64,000 nucleotides of DNA from CAILZL01 sp050248275 (GTDB lineage Bacteria; Pseudomonadota; Gammaproteobacteria; Steroidobacterales; Steroidobacteraceae). Location: contig JBFWSR010000016.1 of NCBI GenBank assembly GCA_050248275.1, positions 1-64,000 on the forward strand, given 5' to 3'. The number at the start of each line of letters is the position of its first letter. Positions within the stretch are counted from its first letter, which is position 1. The notes beneath the pieces are model-generated. The model ran no database searches, was not told where the DNA came from, and saw only the letters and a list, made by a program, of their open reading frames with translations. This document shows, one piece after another, positions 32,936 through 41,747 of this stretch. Made by a program: the position numbers and the translations under genes.

Positions 32936-34843
32936 CGGTGCGGTCTCGTCCGGTCGAATGACTTCAAGCTGCGGGCCATCGAAGTCGCATGCCACCTTCA
33001 GCGCCCTGAGCATGGCGCGCTTTTTCGACTGATGTGATTCCATTCGTCTGAGAATGTCATCCAGTACGTGCAACGCTTCGTGGATGTACGGACCTTTGTT
33101 GAGCATGACGCACTCGGCGCGATGACCCATGGCGGCATCGGTGATTTCGGCGCGCGAGGGCGTGCCGTTCTTGGCGAGCGATTCCAGCACCTGCGTGGCC
33201 CAGATGGCCGGACAATGTGCCGCTTCGCACAACCACAGGATTTCCTCCTGGACTTCCGCGAGCCGTTCATAGCCGCATTCCACCGCCATGTCGCCGCGGG
33301 CGATCATGACTCCGAAACGCTCATGGCGCATGGCGGTCAGCAACATGGCCGGCAGACGTTCGAAGCCGCGCCGGGTTTCGATCTTGAGCACAATGCCGGG
33401 AGGCTGGCTGTCGAACGAATGCAGACGGTCGATGAGCGCCTGTACATCGCTTTCATGATTGGCAAAGGACAGGCCGACCAGATCGGCATGACGGACTACG
33501 AATTCCAAGTCTGCATGATCCTTGGGCGTGAGCGCCGGCAGTCGCAATTTACTGTCGGGAAGATTGATGCCCTTGTCGGCTTTCAGGCGCGCACCGCGGG
33601 GCGGCGTGTGTTCGATGCGGATGCGGATTTCCGCATCCGACACGGCTTCGGCAATGCCCGCTATGTGGCCGTCATCCAGATACACGCGTTCGCCCGCTTT
33701 CACATCAGCGAACACTTCAGGCAGCGTGCAGGGAATGCGCGCCGGACTCAGCAGCCGGCCGCTGGAATCGTGCGAAGCAGTGCGGCCCGGCGTTGCATCC
33801 TGCGTCAGCACCAGCAAATCACCCGCCTGCAGGCGGATGCTGCCGGCGTCGGATGCAATCCCGGATACTTTGCAGGCCATCGGGCCGTGCATGCCTTTGC
33901 CGATGCGTCGCATGGTTGTGCCATTGGTGATATACGCCGTGCGCGTCAGTTCCGCCCAAAGTCCGCCGCGCTCGCTATCGACCACCTGCAATACACGACG
34001 GCGGCCACGCGCATCGCGCAGGCTCAACCGATCGCCGGGTCGTATTGCCGCCAGCCATTTGGCGTCCACCTGCAGCACGCCATCCGCAACGGATGGCGCC
34101 GGGTGCGCGACGCTCTGGCTGGTCAACCAGATGCGCGCCGGGGCAGTGACACGTCCGAAAGCATCGCGGCTGGACGACAGTTTTTGCACTGCCGGTCCGG
34201 GTTCGATGTCTCCTGTTCGGAGCTTGGGGCCGCCCAGATCCATCAGCACGGCGCATTGCCGGCCCAGCGTGGCCTGCGCCATGCGCAGGTGCTCGATCAT
34301 TTTCCGCCAGGCAACGGCATCGTCATGAGCGCAATTGATACGCATGCAGTTCATGCCGTTTTCGAGCAGGCGATGCACGATGGTGTAATCATCGGCCGCC
34401 TCGCCTGGCATCGTGACCATGATGCGCACGCTGCGTTCGCCGGGCGGCGGTCCCAGCAGCGCGATGCCATGATTTTCCAGCAGATGCGTGCCGGAAATGA
34501 GGTCGCACGGGCTGGCATCAATCTGAATGGACGTGGATGTATTCAGGATGCGGTCGAGCAGATCGAGCACGGCATTCACCGTGGACAGCGCATGCGCTTC
34601 GGAGCGGCCGATGGATGACAGTCCCACGCCGGCAAGCTGGGTTTGCAGCGCACGCAGATCCTGTTTGCGCATGGCAAGATAGTGCAGCAGGTTGCGTGCG
34701 CTGCCCTGATGTTGTGCGGCGATGCCGGCAAGCAATTCTGTGTGCTGCTGCTCCAGCGCCAGCATCGCGTTCTTGAGCTGGAGCAGCGAATTGCGGAGTG
34801 CTGAAAGCAGGCTGAAATGTTGCTCGTTGCCTGTTGCGACCAT
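32930..34843 (-). CDS. Atypical pyruvate kinase-like protein with an N-terminal helical extension
   Basis: Of about 637 residues, the first 140 are helical and unlike pyruvate kinase. From about residue 138 the barrel motifs appear: GMNCMRINCAHDD, VLMDLGGPKLRTG, VYLDDGHIAG, KGINLPDSKLRLPALTPKDHAD, the catalytic lysine region IVLKIETRRGFE, MIARGDMAVE and WATQVLESLAKNGTPSRAE. The usual MLSGE is MLNKG here, and the C-terminal regulatory domain is missing: only about 60 residues follow. The metal and phosphate ligands seem mostly kept, so it may be active and free of allosteric control, but this is inference. I prefer ATG 34843 over TTG 34888. It diverges from the glucan phosphorylase gene. Confidence 0.75.
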   Translation of the reverse strand: MVATGNEQHFSLLSALRNSLLQLKNAMLALEQQHTELLAGIAAQHQGSARNLLHYLAMRKQDLRALQTQLAGVGLSSIGRSEAHALSTVNAVLDLLDRILNTSTSIQIDASPCDLISGTHLLENHGIALLGPPPGERSVRIMVTMPGEAADDYTIVHRLLENGMNCMRINCAHDDAVAWRKMIEHLRMAQATLGRQCAVLMDLGGPKLRTGDIEPGPAVQKLSSSRDAFGRVTAPARIWLTSQSVAHPAPSVADGVLQVDAKWLAAIRPGDRLSLRDARGRRRVLQVVDSERGGLWAELTRTAYITNGTTMRRIGKGMHGPMACKVSGIASDAGSIRLQAGDLLVLTQDATPGRTASHDSSGRLLSPARIPCTLPEVFADVKAGERVYLDDGHIAGIAEAVSDAEIRIRIEHTPPRGARLKADKGINLPDSKLRLPALTPKDHADLEFVVRHADLVGLSFANHESDVQALIDRLHSFDSQPPGIVLKIETRRGFERLPAMLLTAMRHERFGVMIARGDMAVECGYERLAEVQEEILWLCEAAHCPAIWATQVLESLAKNGTPSRAEITDAAMGHRAECVMLNKGPYIHEALHVLDDILRRMESHQSKKRAMLRALKVACDFDGPQLEVIRPDETAPS

Positions 34844-35049
34844 CGGGATTCCGGCGCCGTGAGTAATACCACTGTGCAGTGAATTCAAACACGTCTGTAT
34901 GACAGTTTTGCTGTCAGCGAGTGCAGGGATTTTTGCGTCATTGCAGGCGCCTCCGGCAATCCGCCCGTAACATCGGTGTCATACAATGTTTCCTTCCCAT
35001 GCACCGCGCATTGCGCCATTTAGCAGATTGCACGTCAGCCGGACACCCC

Positions 35050-36750
35050 ATGCATACCCAGTTCACCTACGAAGAGCGGATCGCTTTTTTCTCCATGGAG
35101 ATAGCCTTCGATAATGACATTCCCACTTACAGCGGCGGTCTGGGCGTGCTGGCCGGCGATGCACTGCTGGCCGCCGCCGATATGGGCATTCCGCTGGTGG
35201 GCGTTACGCTGGTCAGTCGGGAAGGCTATTTTCGCCAGCTTATCGATGCCGAAGGACGGCAGATGGAAATGCCCGATCCCTGGGATCCTGCCGGCAGGGC
35301 GCAAGCGCTCAACGCCACGGTGGCCGTGGAGATCGGCGGTCGCGAAGTCTGGGTGCGCGGCTGGCTCGAGGTGGTGAAAGGCCGGGCCGGCGACGGCATT
35401 CCGGTCATTCTGCTGGATACCGATCTCGGCCAGAATCATGTGGATGATCGCCTGATCACGCATCATCTGTATGGCGATGGCGACGATTACCGGATCAAGC
35501 AGGAAATAGTGTTGGGCATTGGCGGCGTGCGGTTATTACATGCACTCGGTTTCCGTATCCGCAAATACCACATGAATGAGGGGCACTCGGCTTTTCTGAC
35601 CATCGAACTGCTCAATCGCTTTCGTTACGCAGCCACGGATGTACATCCAGATGAATCGCCCTACGATGCGCCCCGCGTCCGGCAGTTATGCAACTTCACC
35701 ACGCACACGCCGGTGGAGGCAGGGCACGACAAGTTTTCCTACGAACTGGTGCAGCAAACCCTGACCGACGGCATCGACATGGTATGGCTGCGACATTTCG
35801 CCGGTGCGGACGTGCTCAACATGACCCAGTTGGCGCTCAATCTCAGCCAGTACGTCAATGGCGTCGCCAAGCGGCATGCGACGTTGTCGAAGACCCTGTT
35901 TCCAGGTCATGCGGTGCAGGCCATCACCAACGGCGTGCATGCTTATCGCTGGACCGCGCCAGCGCTTGCGCAGCTTTACAACGAATATGTGCCTGGCTGG
36001 GATTACGAACCGGAATTGCTGGTGCGTGCGGATCGCATTCCCGATGCCTTGATCGCACGGGCGCATCAGCAATGCCGGCGCGATCTCATCGAACAGATAC
36101 GCGCCGCAACATCCATCCAGTTCAAGCCGGATATTCCCGTCATCGGCTTTGCGCGGCGCATGACCGGCTACAAGCGTCCCGGGTTGTTGTTTTCCGACCT
36201 GGAGCGCTTGCGGCGCATTGCGCAGCGCTGGCCATTCCAGATTGTGCTGGCCGGCAAGGCGCATCCCAAGGATGGTCAGGGCAAATACCTGATCGAGACC
36301 TTGCATCGTCATATGCGGGAGTTGCGCGATGTCATTCCCATTGCTTTCCTGCCGGACTACGATCTGGATATGGCGCGCGCCATGGTGGCTGGGGCGGATG
36401 TGTGGCTGAACACGCCGCAGCGTCCTTTGGAAGCTTCCGGCACCAGCGGCATGAAGGCTGCCTGCAATGGCGTGCCGCAACTCAGCGTGCTGGATGGCTG
36501 GTGGATAGAAGGCTGTATCGAAGGCGTCACCGGCTGGGCCATTGGCGACGATGCCGAAACCTCCAATGGCGGCGATATGCAATCGCTGTACGACAAACTG
36601 GAATTTACCGTACTGCCGCTCTGGCACGAGGCGGCGGGACAGTCGCCGGGCTGGGTGTCGGTGATGAAGGGCGCCATTTCCAAAAGCGCTTCATATTTCA
36701 ACAGCCATCGCATGATGCGGCGCTATACCACCGAAGTGTATGTCCGTTGA
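35050..36750 (+). CDS. Alpha-glucan phosphorylase (short GT35 type)
   Basis: Phosphorolysis of glycogen or maltodextrin to glucose 1-phosphate. With 566 residues it belongs to the short phosphorylases that lack the N-terminal regulatory region of animal and enteric enzymes. FSMEIAFDNDIPTYSGGLGVLAGD (about 15-38) and HMNEGHSAF are family motifs. The pyridoxal phosphate lysine is Lys469 in EASGTSGMKAACNG. RRMTGYKRPGLLF provides the phosphate site. I start at ATG 35050 (MHTQFTYEERIAFFS); its ribosome-binding site is weak. It heads the plus-strand cluster with transaldolase, acetate kinase and phosphoketolase. Confidence 0.9.
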   Translation: MHTQFTYEERIAFFSMEIAFDNDIPTYSGGLGVLAGDALLAAADMGIPLVGVTLVSREGYFRQLIDAEGRQMEMPDPWDPAGRAQALNATVAVEIGGREVWVRGWLEVVKGRAGDGIPVILLDTDLGQNHVDDRLITHHLYGDGDDYRIKQEIVLGIGGVRLLHALGFRIRKYHMNEGHSAFLTIELLNRFRYAATDVHPDESPYDAPRVRQLCNFTTHTPVEAGHDKFSYELVQQTLTDGIDMVWLRHFAGADVLNMTQLALNLSQYVNGVAKRHATLSKTLFPGHAVQAITNGVHAYRWTAPALAQLYNEYVPGWDYEPELLVRADRIPDALIARAHQQCRRDLIEQIRAATSIQFKPDIPVIGFARRMTGYKRPGLLFSDLERLRRIAQRWPFQIVLAGKAHPKDGQGKYLIETLHRHMRELRDVIPIAFLPDYDLDMARAMVAGADVWLNTPQRPLEASGTSGMKAACNGVPQLSVLDGWWIEGCIEGVTGWAIGDDAETSNGGDMQSLYDKLEFTVLPLWHEAAGQSPGWVSVMKGAISKSASYFNSHRMMRRYTTEVYVR

Positions 36751-36874
36751 GCGCGGCGCTGGCTGCCGGTTTCATTGCAAATCCGCAAGCGGTCCGTATT
36801 GTCAACGATGCATGTTCGGACGATGACTGGCACAGTCATTGATTCTTCGCCCGGCATCGCCCACAAGGTTTTTC

Positions 36875-37996
36875 ATGAACGACGCGAAACAGCAAAATCC
36901 CCTGATGCAGTTGAAAACCTTTGGCCAGAGCATCTGGCTGGATGACATTCGCCGCGCCTGGCTCAATGACGGCACGCTGGCGACATTGATTGGCGCGGAC
37001 GGCATTTGCGGGTTGACTTCCAACCCGGCGATTTTCAGGAAATCCATCGTGGAGAATCATGACTACGATGCCGCCATTGCCCGGCTTGCGCAGGCCGGCG
37101 CGGATGTGCAGACGATGTACGAAACATTGGTCATGGACGACGTGCGCGCTGCGGCGGACCTGTTGCTGCCCACTTACGAATCGACACAACGACGCGATGG
37201 TTACGTCAGTCTGGAAGTGTCGCCACATCTGGCGCATGACACACCAGCCACTATTGCTGAAGCACAGCGTTTGTGGAATACGGTGGCCAGACCGAATCTG
37301 ATGATCAAAGTGCCGGGCACCGCAGCCGGTCTGCCGGCCATTCGCCGGCTGATTGCCGCGGGAATCAATGTCAATGTCACGCTGCTGTTCAGCGTCGAAC
37401 GTTATCGTGAAACTGCCGAAGCGTATCTTGTCGGACTGGAGGACCGCCTGCAGGATGGAAAATCACCGGACGGCATCGCCTCGGTGGCAAGCTTCTTTCT
37501 GAGCCGCATTGATGTACTGATCGACAAACGTCTCGACAGCGGCGGCATGTCGCAACTGCGCGGCAAGGCGGCCATCGCCAGCGCCCGCCTTGCATACCAG
37601 GTGTACAGACAGTTGTTGACCAGTCCGCGCTGGCAGGCGTTGGCGCGGCATGGCGCAGTCATGCAGCGTTTGCTGTGGGCAAGCACGGGGACCAAGGATC
37701 CGGGGTACAGCGATGTCAAGTATGTCGAGGCGCTGATTGGCGCCGATACGGTCAACACCGTGCCGTTGGAGACGCTGGCTGCTTATCGCGATCATGGCGT
37801 GCCGGCAAGCAGGCTGGAGCAGGAACTCAATGCGGCGCAGGCCTTGCCCGGCCAGCTTGCAGCAGCCGGCATTGATCTGCAGAGTGTGGCGCAGCAACTG
37901 GAAGCCGAAGGCATCCAGAAATTCATCGAACCTTTCGAACAATTGCACGTCGTGCTGGCGCAGCGCCGCGCTGACGCCATCCGCCCCCCACGTTAG
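36875..37996 (+). CDS. tal: Transaldolase
   Basis: Moves a three-carbon dihydroxyacetone unit between sugar phosphates in the non-oxidative pentose phosphate pathway. The 373-residue length and SIWLDDIRRAWLNDGTLATLI / GLTSNPAIFRKSI start mark the longer transaldolase class found in cyanobacteria and actinobacteria and in some Proteobacteria. The Schiff-base lysine is Lys145 in NLMIKVPGTAAGLPAI. It lies 124 bases after the phosphorylase and 14 bases before ackA. With phosphoketolase it would recycle erythrose and xylulose phosphates. Confidence 0.95.
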   Translation: MNDAKQQNPLMQLKTFGQSIWLDDIRRAWLNDGTLATLIGADGICGLTSNPAIFRKSIVENHDYDAAIARLAQAGADVQTMYETLVMDDVRAAADLLLPTYESTQRRDGYVSLEVSPHLAHDTPATIAEAQRLWNTVARPNLMIKVPGTAAGLPAIRRLIAAGINVNVTLLFSVERYRETAEAYLVGLEDRLQDGKSPDGIASVASFFLSRIDVLIDKRLDSGGMSQLRGKAAIASARLAYQVYRQLLTSPRWQALARHGAVMQRLLWASTGTKDPGYSDVKYVEALIGADTVNTVPLETLAAYRDHGVPASRLEQELNAAQALPGQLAAAGIDLQSVAQQLEAEGIQKFIEPFEQLHVVLAQRRADAIRPPR

Positions 37997-38010
37997 TTGC
38001 GGTAACAGCA

Positions 38011-39207
38011 ATGACTCATGTTCTGACGCTCAATGGCGGATCTTCCAGCATCAAGTTCGGTTTGCACCATGCCGGCGTCGATCCCCGACGGATTCTGGCC
38101 GGCAAGATCGAACGCATCGGTTTGTCCGGTACTTCACTGACTTTCGTCGACTCTTTACGCAACCAGCATGGCAATCAACAGGTGGCGGCTGACAGCTTTG
38201 AGTCGGCAGTGGGGTTTCTGGTGGAATGGCTGGATGCACACGTGGGCTTTGCCAACGTCAAGGCGGTGGGTCATCGTGTGGTGCATGGCATGGAGCATCG
38301 CAATCCTGAATTGTTGACGCCTCCCTTGCTGGAGGAATTGCGCAGCATCAGTCAGTACGATCCGGAACATCTGCCTGGCGAGATCCGTCTGATCGAGGCC
38401 TTCATCAGGGAGGTGCCGGCATTGCCGCAAGTGCTGTGTTTCGACACGGCATTCCATCAAACCATGCCGCGTGTCGCCACGCTGTTGCCGATTCCCCGGC
38501 GTTATCAATCCAAGGGGATTCGCCGCTATGGCTTTCATGGCCTGTCATACAGCTATCTCATGCATGCATTGACGTGCGTGGCCGGCGAGCAGGCGGCAAC
38601 TGGCAAGGTGATTCTTGCGCATCTGGGCAATGGCGCCAGCATGGCGGCGGTTCGCAATGGCAAGGGCATCGACACCACCATGGGCTTCACGCCCAGCGGC
38701 GGCCTGCCGATGGGTACGCGCAGCGGCGATCTCGATCCGGGTGTGATCTGGTATCTGGCTCAGATCGAAAAACTGTCGCCGCAACAACTGAGCGTCTTGA
38801 TCAATCAGCAATCCGGTTTGCTGGGCATGTCCGGCCTCAGCTCCGACATGCGCGATTTGCTGGCCCATGAAGAACATGATGCAGCGGCTGCGGAAGCGAT
38901 CGATCTGTTCTGCTATCAGGCGCGCAAATCGATCGGCGCATTTGCCGCTGCATTGGGCGGGCTGGAAACGCTGGTATTCAGCGGTGGCATCGGTGAGCAC
39001 CTGCCGCCAGTGCGTGGCCGCATTTGCCAGGGCTTGCAGTTTCTCGGCATTGAGCTTGACGCAGAACTCAATGCCGTCAATGCCGATGTGATCTCGGCAC
39101 AAACCAGTCGCGTGGCGGTGCGCGTCATCCCCACTGATGAAGAATGGATGATGGCTCGCTTTGTATGCCAGACGCTGGGACTGGATGCGGTTACTGAACA
39201 GGGGTGA
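38011..39207 (+). CDS. ackA: Acetate kinase
   Basis: Converts acetyl phosphate and ADP to acetate and ATP. The 398-residue protein starts VLTLNGGSSSIKFGLH (adenosine/phosphate-binding fold of the ASKHA family), contains GHRVVHGMEHRNPELLTPPLLEEL, FDTAFHQTMP, RRYGFHGLSYSYL, HLGNGASMAAVRNGKGIDTTMGFTPSGGLPMGTRSGDLDPG and FSGGIGEH near the C-terminus. There is no phosphotransacetylase gene next to it; the acetyl phosphate would come from phosphoketolase, whose start follows the ackA stop by one base. Confidence 0.97.
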   Translation: MTHVLTLNGGSSSIKFGLHHAGVDPRRILAGKIERIGLSGTSLTFVDSLRNQHGNQQVAADSFESAVGFLVEWLDAHVGFANVKAVGHRVVHGMEHRNPELLTPPLLEELRSISQYDPEHLPGEIRLIEAFIREVPALPQVLCFDTAFHQTMPRVATLLPIPRRYQSKGIRRYGFHGLSYSYLMHALTCVAGEQAATGKVILAHLGNGASMAAVRNGKGIDTTMGFTPSGGLPMGTRSGDLDPGVIWYLAQIEKLSPQQLSVLINQQSGLLGMSGLSSDMRDLLAHEEHDAAAAEAIDLFCYQARKSIGAFAAALGGLETLVFSGGIGEHLPPVRGRICQGLQFLGIELDAELNAVNADVISAQTSRVAVRVIPTDEEWMMARFVCQTLGLDAVTEQG

Positions 39208-39208
39208 G

Positions 39209-41593
39209 ATGATGGCTGTGAATCTCGATGCAGGACAGACACTGGCGCCGGCGCTGTTGCAAAAGATGCATGCCTACTGGCGTGCGGCGAACTATCTGTC
39301 GGTCGGCCAGATTTATCTTTATGACAACCCGCTGTTGCGCACACCGCTCGAACCGGCGCACATCAAGCCGATGTTGTTGGGACACTGGGGCACCACGCCC
39401 GGCCAGAATTTCATCTATGTGCATCTGAACCGGGCCATCAAACAGTATGACCTGAACATGCTGTACATCTCCGGTCCCGGTCATGGCGGGCCGGCGCTGG
39501 TGGCCAACACCTATCTCGAAGGGAGCTATAGCGAAATCTATACTGACATTCCCCAGGACCTGACAGGCCTGAAAAAACTGTTCACTCAGTTTTCCTTCCC
39601 GGGCGGCATTCCCAGCCATGTGTCGGCAGAATGCCCGGGTTCGATTCATGAAGGTGGCGAACTGGGTTATTCGCTCAGCCATGCCTTCGGCGCGGTATTC
39701 GATAATCCGGATCTGATCGTGGCCTGCGTGGTGGGGGACGGCGAAGCCGAGACCGGGCCATTGGCCACGGCGTGGCATTCCAACAAATTCCTGAATCCAG
39801 CCAGCGACGGTGCGGTGTTGCCCATCCTGCATCTCAATGGCTACAAGATCGCCAATCCCACCGTGCTGGCGCGCATCAGTCGCGATGAACTGGAACAACT
39901 GCTGCGCGGCTATGGCTGGACGCCGTACTTTGTCGAAGGTCATGAACCGGAAAAAATGCATCAGACAATGGCGGCTGTGCTCGATCGGGTCGTGACCGAG
40001 ATCAAGCATATTCAGCGTGCAGCGCGCGTCGATGGCGATACCACGCGGCCATGCTGGCCGATGATCGTGCTCAACTCGCCCAAGGGCTGGACCGGACCGA
40101 AATTTGTGGATGATCTGCCGGTGGAGAACAGTTTTCGCTCGCATCAAGTGCCGCTCGCCGATGCCGCTCGCAATCCCGAACATCTGCGACAGCTCGAAGA
40201 CTGGATGCGCAGTTACCGTCCGGAGGAGCTCTTTGACGACAACGGACGCCTGATGCCGCAACTGGCCGAACTGGCGCCGCTCGGTGAACGGCGCATGGGC
40301 GCCAATCCGCATGCCAATGGCGGCGTGTTGTTGCGCGATCTGCGCTTGCCGGATTTTATCGACTATGGCGTTGCTGTACCGTCGCCCGGCGCCGTACAGG
40401 CCAAAGACACTGAAGTGCTGGGCGGCTTCCTGCGCGATGTGATCCGTCTGAATGATGAGCAGAAGAACTTTCGCATTTTCGGCCCGGATGAAACCATTTC
40501 AAATCGGCTGCAATCCGTTTTCGAAGTCACCAACCGCCAGTGGTATGCACAACGCACGCAGTAGGATGAATTTCTGGCGCCTGCGGGCAGGGTGATGGAA
40601 ATGCTCAGCGAACATCAATGCGAAGGCTGGCTGGAAGGTTATCTGCTGACAGGTCGTCATGGCTTGTTCAATTGCTATGAAGCCTTCATCCACATCATCG
40701 ATTCGATGTTCAACCAGCACGCGAAGTGGCTGAAGGTGACTGCGCAGGTGCCCTGGCGGCGCAGAATCGCCTCGCTGAATTACCTGCTGGCCTCGCATGT
40801 ATGGCGGCAGGACCATAACGGCTTCACTCATCAGGATCCGGGTTTCATCGATCATGTGGTCAACAAGAAAGCGGAGATCGTGCGTGTCTATCTGCCGCCG
40901 GACGCCAATTGCCTGCTGGCGGTGATGGATGGTTGTCTGCGCAGCCGCCATTGCGTCAACGTGGTGGTGGCCGGCAAGCATCCGGCGCCGCAATGGCTGA
41001 CGATGGATGCTGCGGTGGTGCACTGCATCGAAGGCATCGGCATCTGGTCATGGGCCAGCAACGATCAAGGCGCGGAACCGGATATTGTGATGGCCTGCGC
41101 CGGCGATGTGCCCACGCTGGAAACCCTGGCCGCCGTGTCCATTCTGCGTGCGCGGCTGCCGGAGCTGAAAGTGCGTGTGGTGAATGTGGTGGACCTGATG
41201 AAATTGCAGCCGAGCAGCGAGCACCCGCATGGTCTCAGCGACCGGGATTTCGATGCGTTGTTCACCAGGGACAAGCCGATCATCTTCGCTTTTCACGGCT
41301 ATCCGTGGCTGATTCATCGGTTGACCTATCGCCGCACCAATCACCACAACCTGCATGTGCGTGGGTACAAGGAAGAGGGCACGATTACCACGGCGTTCGA
41401 TATGACGGTGCTCAACGAGATCGACCGTTTCCATCTGGTGCAGGATGCCATTGAACGCCTGCCGCAACTGGGCGATCGCGGCGCGCACCTCAATCAGGAA
41501 CTGGCCGACAAACTCATCGAGCACCATCTGTATATTCGCAAACAGGGCAGGGATATGCCGGAAATTCGCGATTGGCGCTGGCCGGGAAATTGA
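39209..41593 (+). pseudogene. xfp: Phosphoketolase (xylulose 5-phosphate/fructose 6-phosphate) interrupted by an in-frame amber codon
   Basis: Phosphoketolase splits xylulose 5-phosphate or fructose 6-phosphate with phosphate to acetyl phosphate, using thiamine diphosphate. The whole 795-codon frame matches the family from HAYWRAANYLSVGQIYLYDNPLL to the C-terminal DMPEIRDWRWPGN, except for TAG at 40562-40564 (codon 452). Both sides are in the same frame and no family residues are lost: the text runs TNRQWYAQRTQ, stop, DEFLAPAGRVMEMLSEHQCEGWLEGYLL. Motifs before the stop include SGPGHGGPALVANTYLEGS and GDGEAETGPLATAWHS; the second half has LTGRHGLFNCYEAF. So it is a one-base nonsense mutation, a read-through codon or a sequencing error, not a frameshift. 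The rest shows no decay. Confidence 0.9.
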
Positions 41594-41747
41594 CCGGCAT
41601 TGGGAACAGGCATGCACGGTTGCTGCAGCAGGAGCGATTCGCGCCCGTCCTCTCGGACTTGCCGCAGGGTCTCAGGACAAATGCTGCAAAAAAATCATGG
41701 TTCGACTGGCTCGCCATGAACGCAATCCAGATTTGATTGATGCCACA

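Noticed and set aside
33068..34618. 516-codon open frame opposite the pyruvate kinase-like gene
   Set aside because: The pyruvate kinase motifs are on the minus strand; the long plus-strand frame is a shadow in GC-rich DNA.
40562..40564. Pyrrolysine insertion at the amber codon
   Set aside because: Phosphoketolase is not a pyrrolysine protein family, the position is variable in the family, and no pyl genes are in the window. Nonsense mutation or read-through is simpler.
39209..41593. Frameshift or two separate genes in the phosphoketolase region
   Set aside because: The parts before and after the stop are in the same frame and join without missing or extra family residues, so only the TAG codon interrupts them.
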